Part shown: in pieces, positions 29,175 to 37,373 of the stretch
Layout: each line of letters starts with the position of its first letter
Position numbering within the stretch: position 1 is the stretch's first letter
Assembly (NCBI RefSeq): GCF_019891545.1
Contig: NZ_JAHDIU010000003.1
Location: 186,001 to 250,000, forward strand
From: Flavobacterium coralii
GTDB taxonomy: Bacteria > Bacteroidota > Bacteroidia > Flavobacteriales > Flavobacteriaceae
Length of the DNA stretch: 64,000 bases
Direction of reading: 5' to 3'
Notes under the pieces: generated by a model
Told to the model about the DNA's origin: nothing
Database searches by the model: none
What the model saw: the letters and a program-made list of their open reading frames with translations, nothing else
Made by a program: the position numbers and the translations under genes

Positions 29175-30221
29175 TTATGTCTTAGCCTTTTTTTCTTCCG
29201 CTTCCTCTGTATCGTCACTATCGGCATGCATCGGCTTTTGCTCTTTGTCAGCCTGTGAATCATATTGTATGTCAAGAAAAATAGGGAAATGATCAGACCC
29301 AAAACTGTCGAGCCTTTTAATGCGGTTCAGCTTAAAATCAGGCGATATAAAGGCATGATCGAGCGGGAAACGCATAAATGGGTATTTCGCATGAAAAGAG
29401 TTAAAGAAGCCCCTGCCACGGCGCGGGTCGAGCAGTCCGCTCATCTTCAGGAAGAGTTCAGTCGTATGGCTCCAGGCTACATCGTTAAGGTCGCCAATAA
29501 CTATTACCGGGAGTGTTTCTTCTTTTGCCATATCTGCCACGAGTAGTAATTCTTTATCCCGTTCTGTACTGCGTACGTTTTCATTTGGTACCGGCGGTGT
29601 GGGGTGTACAGCATGCAGCATTACCTCCTCACCATTCTTTAAAAGTACCTTAGCATGTATAGAGGGCACATCATCTTCAACAATATAGCGTATTTCATCA
29701 TCTTTAAGTTCCAACTTAGAGAACAGCAGCATACCATAGGTGTTATCTTTTGCCGCTTTTACAGAATATTTATACTCTTTCTCTAAACCGCTAACTGCCT
29801 TTTCCCATTTTTCATCAGTTTCAAGCAGTAGAACAACATCAGGATCGGCTTTGTGTATTTCATTAAGGCAGCCGTTAAAATTAGTGTTGTCCTGATAAAC
29901 GTTAGATATCATTAAACTTATACTGCAATCGCAGTTATGCGACTTTACTTTTTGTACCTGCTTTTTACCCAAGATAGTAAAAGGTAGTATAAGGTACAAC
30001 AGGTAAATTGTATTAACAGTTACAACAGCAGTCAGCACCCAATATAAAGTGCCGGTACCATTGTAAAAGTAAAGTAACAGCCCCAGGCATATAATGGAAA
30101 GTGTAAACTTTTGCAGCCTTGGATAATCAAATACTCTGAATGTCCAGTAATCATTCCTGATTAATGCCATTACAGAGAACAATACCAATATTGCTGTGAA
30201 AGCTATTAAAAAAGTATTCAC
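29175..30221 (-). CDS. endonuclease/exonuclease/phosphatase (EEP) family membrane protein
   Basis: 348 residues with a GTG start at 30221; an internal ATG (MALIRND) is a weaker alternative. Three hydrophobic helices in the first 85 residues anchor it. The EEP domain follows: LLLETDE (metal Glu), HAVHPTPP, GDLNDVAWS and the terminal SDHFPIFLDI with the catalytic His. The family cleaves phosphoester bonds in nucleic acids, phospholipids or inositol phosphates, and the membrane anchor makes an envelope substrate plausible. The last 25 residues are highly charged (Asp/Glu/Lys). Confidence 0.85.
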   Translation of the reverse strand: MNTFLIAFTAILVLFSVMALIRNDYWTFRVFDYPRLQKFTLSIICLGLLLYFYNGTGTLYWVLTAVVTVNTIYLLYLILPFTILGKKQVQKVKSHNCDCSISLMISNVYQDNTNFNGCLNEIHKADPDVVLLLETDEKWEKAVSGLEKEYKYSVKAAKDNTYGMLLFSKLELKDDEIRYIVEDDVPSIHAKVLLKNGEEVMLHAVHPTPPVPNENVRSTERDKELLLVADMAKEETLPVIVIGDLNDVAWSHTTELFLKMSGLLDPRRGRGFFNSFHAKYPFMRFPLDHAFISPDFKLNRIKRLDSFGSDHFPIFLDIQYDSQADKEQKPMHADSDDTEEAEEKKAKT

Positions 30222-30293
30222 GGTTCTATTTGTTTGTTATAAAGATAATAATCAAACTCTTTGGTAAATGTTATTGCTTTTATAAAACTATTC

Positions 30294-31439
30294 TCACACT
30301 ATGCGCCTTTCTATATCTTGGGGCAGCCGGGTTAATAATTCATAGTTTAACTGGCTGCTTCGTTCCCCGAAAGAGGCCACGGTTATTTCCTGTCCGTCCT
30401 GTGTGCCAATTAAAATAACGCTGTCACCAGTTGCAATGTTGGGTATGTTGGTAACATCTACAGCTATACAGTTCATGTTTACGGTGCCAGTTACAGGTGC
30501 ACGCCTGCCATTTACCAGCACGATCCCCATATTGCTGAGGCTTCGGCTAAACCCGTGTGCATAGCCAACAGGTATAATGGCAAGCGTCATGGCTTCATGC
30601 GAGAAAAAAGATGTGCCGTAGCCTACAAATTCACCCGGTGGTACATGCTTTAGGCTCATAATGCTGCTCTCCCACCTTATTATACGCTTTAATGGCGAAA
30701 CATCTGTTTTATGCCTGCTAAGGTATTCTACCAGTACTTCCGGGCCCGACCAAAACCCGTACTGCATAATACCTATGCGCAGCATATCATAATGCATATC
30801 CGGCAGGCGCACAGCCGCTGCAGAGCAGCAGGTATGTACTATCTGTGGCTCAAGTCCTGCTTCCCTGAAAGAAGACAGGGCCTTTTTAAATAGCTTTTTC
30901 TGCTTTTTGATGCGTACATAGTTAGCAATGCTTTCGGCTCCTGCAAAGTGCGTGCAAAGCCCCCTGAAGGTAAGGTGTTCTTTGTGTTCTTTAAGTGTTT
31001 TGATGAGAGCATGTATTTTTTCCAATTCAAAACCAGTGCGGTACATACCGGTTTCAACTTCTATATGAATGAGTGCTTTTTTAGCAAGTTGTTTTGCCGA
31101 TTGTAATGCTGCCGACAGCCTTTCTTCTGTAAATACATAAAATTCTACGTTGTTGCTGATGCACCATTCCATATCGGAATCTTTGAGAGAACCCATTATC
31201 ATGATGGTAGTATCAGCCGAAGCTACATCAAAAACTGCTCTTGCCTCTTCTGCATTAAAAACCGAGAAATGGTTTACACCACAGGCTTCGGCTAACGGAA
31301 CATACACGCTGATGCCGTGACCGTATGCGTTCCCCTTTACTACTGCACTTATTTTAGTGCCTTTAAAATAGCTCCTTAAAAAATTCCAGTTGGTTTGTAA
31401 TGCTTCTTTATTAAGGGTTATAACCGAAGATTCCTTCAT
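30294..31439 (-). CDS. alr: alanine racemase
   Basis: 381 residues. PLP lysine Lys35 (AVVKGNAYGHG), Arg134 (ETGMYRTGF), the PLP-nitrogen Arg221 (LRIGIMQYG) and catalytic Tyr274 (VGYGTSFF) are present. The usual Met-Asp pair near the active site is Met322-Asn323 here (TVNMNCIAVDV). It converts L- to D-alanine for peptidoglycan. Its ATG overlaps the stop of the upstream M20 hydrolase gene by four bases (ATGA), so translation is coupled. A related racemase for another amino acid cannot be excluded. Confidence 0.88.
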   Translation of the reverse strand: MKESSVITLNKEALQTNWNFLRSYFKGTKISAVVKGNAYGHGISVYVPLAEACGVNHFSVFNAEEARAVFDVASADTTIMIMGSLKDSDMEWCISNNVEFYVFTEERLSAALQSAKQLAKKALIHIEVETGMYRTGFELEKIHALIKTLKEHKEHLTFRGLCTHFAGAESIANYVRIKKQKKLFKKALSSFREAGLEPQIVHTCCSAAAVRLPDMHYDMLRIGIMQYGFWSGPEVLVEYLSRHKTDVSPLKRIIRWESSIMSLKHVPPGEFVGYGTSFFSHEAMTLAIIPVGYAHGFSRSLSNMGIVLVNGRRAPVTGTVNMNCIAVDVTNIPNIATGDSVILIGTQDGQEITVASFGERSSQLNYELLTRLPQDIERRIV

Positions 31440-32557
31440 GCCTGTTGTGCTTCTTTCTGTATTTGTATAAACATTTTAATTCCTGTATCCGTAATTTCAT
31501 CCGGGTAGTCATAAGCAGGGTGATGCAAAGGGTAACAGTCTTTTCCCGATCCTACGCCAAACATAGCCCCCGGCCATATATTTGTAAAAATGCCGAAATC
31601 TTCACCAAAACGGAACCCTTCTTTTATATCCTCATAAATTAAATCATTAGAGATGGCAGCCTTGTTTATTATGGCAACCGCATCAGCATTATTCTGGTTC
31701 GACTCAAACGGTTCTATCATTTCAAAACTGACTTCAAGCAATTCTTTCTCTGCTTCCTGTGTGGCAAACTGCTTAAGCTGCTCTATGGCGTTATCAAGCC
31801 TTTCGTTACTGTCAGCGCGTACCGTAAGATGTACTTCGCCTTCTCCTGCCGAAATACCATAAGCTTTTTCGCCCATTTGGGTATGTACAGGTGTTACGGT
31901 AACATAGGCAGGCTTATCTTCATTATTCAGTTCTAATGCCCTTACCATGTACCTGCTCATGGCAGCAGCCGGATTACGCCCGTTCCACGGTTCGGCGGCA
32001 TGCGCTGTATAACCTTTAAAATATACTGCAAGGCTCACCACGCTCGATGTAAAGCTGCCTGTTTTACACACAATAGTATGCATTGGGAATCCCGGCAGGT
32101 TGTGCAGGGCGAATACAAAATCAATATCAAGTTTATTTAAGAAACCATCGGCAACTACATTCCTTGCACCCCAGCCATTTTCTTCGGCAGGCTGAAGAAG
32201 CAGGTACACATTACCTTGTTGCGGCCTGTTAGCTGAAAAATGTTTGGCTACACCATACAGTATAGTGCTGTGCCCGTCATGCCCGCATTTGTGGGAAACA
32301 CCGTCGGTTACCGATTTATATACAGTGGTAATGGTTTCCTGTATCGGCAGGGCATCAATATCAGCACGGAGTAGTATGTTTTTACCGGGCGACTGTCCTT
32401 TAAAAGTTACTAATATCCCTGTGTTGGCTGTTTTTTGTATGCTGTCAGCGTCAAGCTTTTCAAGTAACCCTAAAAGATATTCCTGTGTATTATATTCGTA
32501 TTGCGAAACTTCGGGATGGCGGTGTAGGTAATGCCGTATTGCGGTAAGTTCTTCCAT
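31436..32557 (-). CDS. M20-family amidohydrolase (N-acyl-amino-acid / hippurate hydrolase type)
   Basis: 373 residues. The metal ligands and catalytic acid are visible in LRADIDALPI, HKCGHDGHSTI, LQPAEENGWGA and the C-terminal LHHPAYDYPDE. The middle segment (SSVVSLAVYFKGYTAHAAEP) is the dimerisation lid. M20D enzymes release amino acids from N-acyl or N-acetyl conjugates. The four-base overlap with the alanine racemase downstream suggests that the two act in one pathway, for example recovery of amino acids followed by racemisation. The substrate is not known. Confidence 0.88.
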   Translation of the reverse strand: MEELTAIRHYLHRHPEVSQYEYNTQEYLLGLLEKLDADSIQKTANTGILVTFKGQSPGKNILLRADIDALPIQETITTVYKSVTDGVSHKCGHDGHSTILYGVAKHFSANRPQQGNVYLLLQPAEENGWGARNVVADGFLNKLDIDFVFALHNLPGFPMHTIVCKTGSFTSSVVSLAVYFKGYTAHAAEPWNGRNPAAAMSRYMVRALELNNEDKPAYVTVTPVHTQMGEKAYGISAGEGEVHLTVRADSNERLDNAIEQLKQFATQEAEKELLEVSFEMIEPFESNQNNADAVAIINKAAISNDLIYEDIKEGFRFGEDFGIFTNIWPGAMFGVGSGKDCYPLHHPAYDYPDEITDTGIKMFIQIQKEAQQA

Positions 32558-32619
32558 GCTGAATTTTAGTTTTCCTCAATATACTAAAAAACAGGCAGCC
32601 GCAAAAGCGTAGCGGGTTA

Positions 32620-33243
32620 TTAAATTAAAGTATTACTAACGACGATTGTCCTGAAGGTGAGATTAACGCGCGGGCTGTTTACAGTTTTAGTAGGGGGCAG
32701 GCGGTGCAGCCAGTGGGTTTGGGTGGTATCTTTCATTACCAGCAGGCTGCCGTGTTCTAAAATAACTGAAACCGTTTCTTTAGTCTGCTTGTGCTTAAAA
32801 GCAAATTTACGGGTTGCACCAAAGCTGAGGGAACCAATTGCACCGTTTTTCTTCAGGTCTTTTTCGCCATCGCTGTGCCAGGCCATGCCTTCGTTGCCAT
32901 CGTGATACAGGTTTAAAAGGCAGGAGTTGTAGGTTTCTCCTGTCAGCTTTTCGGTAATAGCTTTAAGTTCTGCCAGCTCTTTGGTAAAAGGCATGGCGCG
33001 CTTGGTGACTTTGCTGTAGGTATATTCAAAAGGATGCTCGGCATACCAGGCTACTTTGCGTTTGGTGGTTATAAGTTTGCCGAAAATAATAGCTTCATCA
33101 TTACGCCACTCTATAGTAGTGAGTAGTTTCTCTAAATAGAAATCAGCCTCTTCTTTTTTAAATACGGTACCAAAATAATTAACCACACCATCATAGGGGA
33201 GGAGGTTATCATCTTGCGAATTTTCGAGGGAGAAGAGGTTCAT
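32620..33243 (-). CDS. AlkB-like 2-oxoglutarate/Fe(II) dioxygenase
   Basis: 207 residues. The iron triad is visible: His123 and Asp125 (AWHSDGE) and His180 (HWLHRLP), followed by the 2-oxoglutarate Arg residues in SPRVNLTFR. NLYHDGNEGMAWHSDGE is the AlkB/ALKBH2-type core. It probably demethylates alkylated bases in DNA by oxidation. No ada or other repair gene is adjacent. Confidence 0.9.
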   Translation of the reverse strand: MNLFSLENSQDDNLLPYDGVVNYFGTVFKKEEADFYLEKLLTTIEWRNDEAIIFGKLITTKRKVAWYAEHPFEYTYSKVTKRAMPFTKELAELKAITEKLTGETYNSCLLNLYHDGNEGMAWHSDGEKDLKKNGAIGSLSFGATRKFAFKHKQTKETVSVILEHGSLLVMKDTTQTHWLHRLPPTKTVNSPRVNLTFRTIVVSNTLI

Positions 33244-33271
33244 TTATTTAATATAAACAAAAACTAATGTA

Positions 33272-33724
33272 TTATTTAACTGTTGTAATAATTTCTAAAA
33301 AGCTACTGTAGTTAAGGCTTGAGTTAATCCATTTTTTATCTTCCCATTTACCGTTGATTAAATGCTGGATATATAAAAAAGAATCTTTTCCATCAAATGC
33401 TATTCGCCAATTGTTCTTTAATTCAATATACCAAGAGCCAAATGCCTGATCATTATACTGAGACGTTTTAATATCTTCATTTTTGAAGTATAAAAGTGTG
33501 GTTTCATAAAGGAAATTATTCCAACCTTCTAATTGCTTTTGATATTCAAAAGCAAATTCGACAGCCTTAAACAGTGCATCTCCAACAGGATATTGAGTAT
33601 TTTCCGCAATTCTGTCTAAGTTGTCTTTTAAAATTACTTTACATCCCCCATTTAAAACTTCATCAATTATAGTATTCCACCCATATAGGTGTTTGTCCAT
33701 TTCAGTTATTATTTCTTTACCCAT
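33272..33724 (-). CDS. hypothetical protein (150 aa)
   Basis: No family recognised. The start at 33724 overlaps folA by 16 bases. An ATG at 33700 (MDKHLYGW) would avoid the overlap and is almost as likely. The protein is rich in Trp/Tyr/Asn with no signal peptide or membrane helix. Its base composition is clearly more AT-rich than folA and the AlkB gene on either side, which suggests a later insertion into this gene string. Its central part (FEYQKQLEGWNNFLYETTLLY, then WYIELKNNWRIAFDG) looks like a small soluble alpha/beta protein. Confidence 0.65.
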   Translation of the reverse strand: MGKEIITEMDKHLYGWNTIIDEVLNGGCKVILKDNLDRIAENTQYPVGDALFKAVEFAFEYQKQLEGWNNFLYETTLLYFKNEDIKTSQYNDQAFGSWYIELKNNWRIAFDGKDSFLYIQHLINGKWEDKKWINSSLNYSSFLEIITTVK

Positions 33725-34194
33725 GACTTATAGGTAAAATCCAGTTTATGCTTTTCATCTTTCGGATGATATTCTTCGCTTACAAGCTGCCATTTGCTTT
33801 CATCAATTTCAGGAAAGTAAGCATCGGCATCAACTGTGGTGTGTACGCGGGTCAATTCTATTTTATCAGCCATGTCAATAGCCTGTTTGTAAATCTCACC
33901 GCCGCCAATAATAAAAACGTCCTCATCCTGCGGGCAGGCAGCAAGGGCTTCATTAAGGCTGTGCACTATGGTGCAGCCTTCATAGGTAAAATCTTTTTGG
34001 CGGGTAATAACAATGTTGGTACGGTTGGGCAGCGGGCCGTTCATGCTTTCCAGCGTTTTACGCCCCATGATGATACAATGACCTGTAGTTAACTTTTTAA
34101 ACCGTTTAAAATCATCAGGCAGGTGCCAAACCATCTGGTTGTCTTTACCTAAAGCATTGTTTTCGGCTGCCGCCGCTATAAGGGTAATCGTCAT
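33709..34194 (-). CDS. folA: dihydrofolate reductase
   Basis: 161 residues, standard length: ITLIAAAAENNALGKDNQMV, WHLPDDFKRFK with the catalytic acidic residue, IIMGRKTLESM, and FIIGGGEIYKQAI (NADPH-binding). It regenerates tetrahydrofolate after the thymidylate synthase reaction, and thyA lies two genes upstream in the same minus-strand group. Its ATG overlaps the stop of the 2TM gene (TAATG), so the two are translationally coupled. Confidence 0.97.
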   Translation of the reverse strand: MTITLIAAAAENNALGKDNQMVWHLPDDFKRFKKLTTGHCIIMGRKTLESMNGPLPNRTNIVITRQKDFTYEGCTIVHSLNEALAACPQDEDVFIIGGGEIYKQAIDMADKIELTRVHTTVDADAYFPEIDESKWQLVSEEYHPKDEKHKLDFTYKSWVKK

Positions 34195-34532
34195 TACTGC
34201 ACGTTATTATTATCGCTTTCTATTTTCTTTTCCAACTGGCCTATGCGGCGCTCCTGGCGGGCTACCAGTTTTTCTATCTGTTCCTGTTCCCACTTTTTAT
34301 TTATAAAGCTTTCAACAACAAAAATCTTTACAAAATGCATGATAAACAAAAATGCCCAGGCAGTTATGGCCCACAGATACCAATTGTATTCTTCGCGCAC
34401 ATTGAGCCATTTGTTGATAATGTATAAAAAAATACTCCCCACAAAAAAGAGGATAAAATGCAGGTAAACCCGTTTTTTCTGCTTTACACGCTTTCGAGCA
34501 TACTCATACAATTCCTGTTGGTTTTTTTCCAT
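34194..34532 (-). CDS. 2TM domain-containing protein
   Basis: 112 residues: a basic N-terminal helix (YEYARKRVKQKKRVYLHF), two transmembrane helices (ILFFVGSIFLYIINKWL and WYLWAITAWAFLFIMHFVKI), then a charged coiled-coil tail. This is the 2TM family layout known from Bacteroidota. The function is unknown; elsewhere the domain occurs next to histidine kinases. It lies between thyA and folA. Confidence 0.8.
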   Translation of the reverse strand: MEKNQQELYEYARKRVKQKKRVYLHFILFFVGSIFLYIINKWLNVREEYNWYLWAITAWAFLFIMHFVKIFVVESFINKKWEQEQIEKLVARQERRIGQLEKKIESDNNNVQ

Positions 34533-34565
34533 AAGTTGGTTTTTACCTAAAGATAATGAAAAAAA

Positions 34566-35411
34566 TTATACAGCAACAGCTCCTTTTATGTGCGGGTGCG
34601 GGTCGTAATTCACCAGTGTAAAATCATCATACGTAAAGCTGAAAATATCTTTTACATCGGGGTTCAGTATCATTTGCGGCAACGGGCGCGGTTCGCGCGA
34701 TAGCTGTAGCTGCAACTGCTCTATGTGGTTGTTGTATATGTGCGCATCTCCAAAAGTGTGTATAAAATCGCCCGGCTCCATATCGCAAACCTGTGCTATC
34801 ATCATGGTAAGCAGGGCGTATGATGCTATATTGAAAGGCACGCCTAAAAATATGTCGGCACTACGCTGGTATAATTGGCACGAAAGCTTTGGTTTGCCAC
34901 CGTCTTTATCGGCAGGTGCTACATAAAACTGGAAAAAAGCATGGCAGGGTGGGAGTGCCACTTTACCTTCAGCTACATTTTCAGCAAACGATTTTGAAGT
35001 ATCCGGCAATACGCCGGGGTTCCATGCGCTAACCAGCATACGGCGGCTGTTAGGGTTTGTTTTCAGCGTTTCTATAAGCTCTGTAATCTGGTCTATTTCG
35101 CGGCTGTCCCAGTTGCGCCACTGGTGACCGTAAACAGGCCCCAGGTTACCATTTTCATCTGCCCACTCATCCCAGATGCGCACGCCGTTTTCATTAAGGT
35201 ATTTTATGTTGGTATCGCCTTTAAGGAACCAAAGCAATTCATGTATTATCGACTTGAGGTGCAGCTTTTTGGTAGTTACCAAGGGGAAGCCTTCACTGAG
35301 GTTAAAACGCATCTGGTAGCCAAACACGCTTATTGTTCCTGTCCCTGTCCTGTCGCCCTTTTGGGTGCCGCTCTCCAATACATGCTTTACTAAGTCGTGA
35401 TACTGCTTCAT
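34566..35411 (-). CDS. thyA: thymidylate synthase
   Basis: 281 residues. The catalytic Cys156 lies in [13 protein letters not shown]. Also visible are [20 protein letters not shown], the dUMP-phosphate Arg residues ([12 protein letters not shown]) and the C-terminal [10 protein letters not shown]. It methylates dUMP to dTMP using methylene-tetrahydrofolate and makes dihydrofolate, which FolA recycles. It is followed by the 2TM and folA genes in the same direction. Confidence 0.98.
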   Translation of the reverse strand: MKQYHDLVKHVLESGTQKGDRTGTGTISVFGYQMRFNLSEGFPLVTTKKLHLKSIIHELLWFLKGDTNIKYLNENGVRIWDEWADENGNLGPVYGHQWRNWDSREIDQITELIETLKTNPNSRRMLVSAWNPGVLPDTSKSFAENVAEGKVALPPCHAFFQFYVAPADKDGGKPKLSCQLYQRSADIFLGVPFNIASYALLTMMIAQVCDMEPGDFIHTFGDAHIYNNHIEQLQLQLSREPRPLPQMILNPDVKDIFSFTYDDFTLVNYDPHPHIKGAVAV

Positions 35412-35414
35412 ATT

Positions 35415-35450
35415 AATTTGAAAATTTGAAAATTAGACAATTTGAAAATG
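35415..35450 (+). repeat. TTTGAAAATT-type repeat, first arm (copy 1)
   Basis: Three tandem AATTTGAAAAT units in the thyA-bfn gap. It is inverted relative to the copies at 35565-35602 and is of the same kind as 37290-37373. Confidence 0.7.
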
Positions 35451-35511
35451 CTTTAGTGTCTGCTTATTGACTACTGCATTGTTCAAAATTAACCTTTCCG
35501 CAAAGTAAAAA

Positions 35512-35542
35512 TAAAACAAAAAAAAAGGGCAGTATGCCCTCT
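35512..35542 (-). terminator. intrinsic terminator of the bifunctional nuclease gene
   Basis: On the minus strand AGGGCA-TAC-TGCCCT (35526-35540) is followed by T8. It lies 65 bases after the bfn stop and between the two arms of the TTTGAAAATT repeat. Confidence 0.75.
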
Positions 35543-35564
35543 CTAGTTTTTATAAAATTATAAA

Positions 35565-35602
35565 CAATTTTCAAATCTTCAAATTAATAAATTTTCAAAT
35601 TG
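35565..35602 (-). repeat. TTTGAAAATT-type repeat, second (inverted) arm
   Basis: CAATTTTCAAATCTTCAAAT and ATTTTCAAATTG, the reverse complement of the arm at 35415-35450, immediately behind the bfn stop. Confidence 0.65.
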
Positions 35603-35604
35603 TA

Positions 35605-36222
35605 TCAGCTTTCCCGCTTTGATATTTCATCGCGAATTTTTGCCGCCTTTTCATAATCTTCATTCTGCACTGCGCCTTCAAGCATTTCGTTAAGCTCCTG
35701 CAGGCTGTACTGGCTGTAGCCTTCTCCCGATACTGTTTCGGTACCAAAGGTTTCAGGCTGGCTTAATATGTCGGCTCCCTCTTCGCCCTCGCCTTCCGGC
35801 TCGGGGTTAATTTTCAGGTATATACCGGCTTTATCAAGTATGTTCTTGTAGGTGAATATAGGGGCATTAAAGCGAAGCGCCAGCGCAATGGCATCTGATG
35901 TGCGGGCATCTATAATTTCTTCTATTTTATCCCTTTCACAAATAATGCTCGAAAAGAAAACACCATCTACCAGCTTGTGGATGATAACCTGCTTAACGGC
36001 AATATCAAACCTGTCGGCAAAGTTTTTAAAAAGGTCATGTGTTAGCGGCCTTGGCGGCTTAATTTCTTTTTCAAGTGCAATTGCTATGCTTTGTGCTTCA
36101 AAAGCGCCTATAACTATAGGTAATTTACGTTCTCCGTCTACTTCATTCAGGATTAGTGCATATGCCCCGTTTTGTGTTTGGCTGTATGATATCCCTTTAA
36201 TGTTAAGTTTTACTAAGCTCAT
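35605..36222 (-). CDS. bifunctional nuclease family (BFN/DUF151) protein with UVR motif
   Basis: 205 residues. Residues 1-135 form the BFN domain (QNGAYALILNEVDGERKLPI, IGAFEAQSIAIALE, DARTSDAIALALRFNAPIFT). The C-terminus carries a UvrB/UvrC-type interaction motif (LNEMLEGAVQNEDYEKAAKI). BFN proteins are small DNases/RNases, and a UVR motif suggests a partner such as UvrB/UvrC or a Clp/McsA-type protein. It has its own promoter inside the loop of the etfA terminator (36259-36266). Confidence 0.88.
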   Translation of the reverse strand: MSLVKLNIKGISYSQTQNGAYALILNEVDGERKLPIVIGAFEAQSIAIALEKEIKPPRPLTHDLFKNFADRFDIAVKQVIIHKLVDGVFFSSIICERDKIEEIIDARTSDAIALALRFNAPIFTYKNILDKAGIYLKINPEPEGEGEEGADILSQPETFGTETVSGEGYSQYSLQELNEMLEGAVQNEDYEKAAKIRDEISKRES

Positions 36223-36248
36223 ATTAATCTTTACGATAAACTAAAAAA

Positions 36249-36292
36249 GGCTATCCGCCAAAGATACACCATCCCTGTGCGGATAGCCCTTT
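36249..36292 (-). terminator. terminator of etfBA with a nested promoter
   Basis: GGCTATCCGC (36249-36258) pairs perfectly with GCGGATAGCC (36279-36288). On the minus strand the stem is followed by T6, so it terminates etfA. The 20-base loop contains the bfn -7 box. Confidence 0.8.
36259..36266 (-). promoter_or_regulatory. -7 promoter element of the bifunctional nuclease gene, in the terminator loop
   Basis: The minus strand reads TATCTTTG, a full TAnnTTTG match, 37 bases before the bfn ATG. The transcript would start in the 3' arm of the hairpin. Confidence 0.55.
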
Positions 36293-36315
36293 TATGGGCA
36301 CAATTTATAATAAAA

Positions 36316-37284
36316 TTATGAGTTATTGGCTTTAAACTCCTTTATTTTTTCGGTAAGCTTCGGTACAATTTCAAAAGCATCGCCAACCACGCCATAGTCT
36401 GCCACTTTAAAGAAAGGTGCATCAGGGTCAGAGTTTATAACTACTTTTACTTTAGAGGAGTTGATACCTGCTATGTGTTGTATAGCACCGCTGATACCTA
36501 CTGCCACATACAGGTTGCTGGCAACCGGTTTACCGGTTTGGCCCACGTGTTCGCTGTGAGGCCTCCAGCCCAGGTCTGATACCGGCTTAGAGCAGGCAGT
36601 AGCTGCGCCAAGTGCCTGTGCAAGATCTTCCAGCATTCCCCAGTTTTCCGGGCCTTTAAGTCCGCGGCCACCTGATACAACAACCTCGGCATCTGCTATG
36701 GTTACTTTACCTGTTACTTTTTCGGTAGATTCAACCTTAACTGTAAAGTCATTATCGTTTAATGAAGGTGCAAAATCTTCTGTTGAAGGAGATGAAGCCG
36801 ACTCAACCAGGCCGTAAGAGTTTTTGGCAAGGGCAAGCACCTTTATATCTGTATTTATTTCGGTAATATTAAATGCTTTATTAGAGAAAGCATTACGCTT
36901 AACGCGGAAAGGTGAAAGGCTTTCCGGCAATGCCACTACGTTGCTCGCATAGCCTGCCTCAAGGGCAACAGCTACAAGCGGTGCTGTGTAAAGGCTATCA
37001 GTAGTAGCACTGAAAAGTACAATTTTAGCACCTTCTTTTTGTGCAGCCTGCTTAATAACATCGGCATAAGCCTTTGCGTTGAACGACTTTAGTTTGTCAT
37101 TCTGAACAGTAAGCACTTTATCTACACCATAGTTGCCAAGTGCTGAACTGTCGGCAGCATTAATAGTAAGTGCGGTAACAGTTGTACCGGCTTCTCCGGC
37201 TATTTTTTTAGCATAAGAAGCAAGCTCAAAAGCGGTTTTTTTGAATTTGCCATCTGCCGATTCTGCGTATATTAAAATTGACAT
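36316..37284 (-). CDS. etfA: electron transfer flavoprotein subunit alpha
   Basis: 322 residues. The C-terminal FAD domain is clear: VVSGGRGLKGPENWGMLEDL, then PVSDLGWRPHSEHVGQTGK, VAVGISGAIQHIAGI and VVINSDPDAPFFKVADYGVV. It takes electrons from acyl-CoA dehydrogenases (one is encoded at 11532-12674) and passes them to ETF-quinone oxidoreductase. It follows etfB in one operon, separated by a repeat-filled 87-base gap. Confidence 0.97.
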   Translation of the reverse strand: MSILIYAESADGKFKKTAFELASYAKKIAGEAGTTVTALTINAADSSALGNYGVDKVLTVQNDKLKSFNAKAYADVIKQAAQKEGAKIVLFSATTDSLYTAPLVAVALEAGYASNVVALPESLSPFRVKRNAFSNKAFNITEINTDIKVLALAKNSYGLVESASSPSTEDFAPSLNDNDFTVKVESTEKVTGKVTIADAEVVVSGGRGLKGPENWGMLEDLAQALGAATACSKPVSDLGWRPHSEHVGQTGKPVASNLYVAVGISGAIQHIAGINSSKVKVVINSDPDAPFFKVADYGVVGDAFEIVPKLTEKIKEFKANNS

Positions 37285-37289
37285 GATCT

Positions 37290-37373
37290 TAAAATTTGAA
37301 AATTGTTTAATTTGAAAATTTGAAAATTGAAGAGGGCATTTTCAAATTGCCTCATCTTCAAATTGCCTAATTT
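37290..37373 (-). repeat. TTTGAAAATT-type repeat cluster between etfB and etfA
   Basis: Four TTTGAAAATT-like units on the left and ATTTTCAAATTGCC / CTTCAAATTGCC units on the right, making an AT-rich inverted structure. It fills the whole intergenic space of an otherwise tight operon and reaches into the last codon of etfB. Related copies flank bfn at 35415-35602. Confidence 0.7.

Noticed and set aside
35412-35604. Possible site of a lost nucleoside transporter gene between bfn and thyA, which I vaguely recall in other Flavobacterium genomes
   Set aside because: No coding remnant is visible, only repeats and a terminator, so the sequence gives no support.
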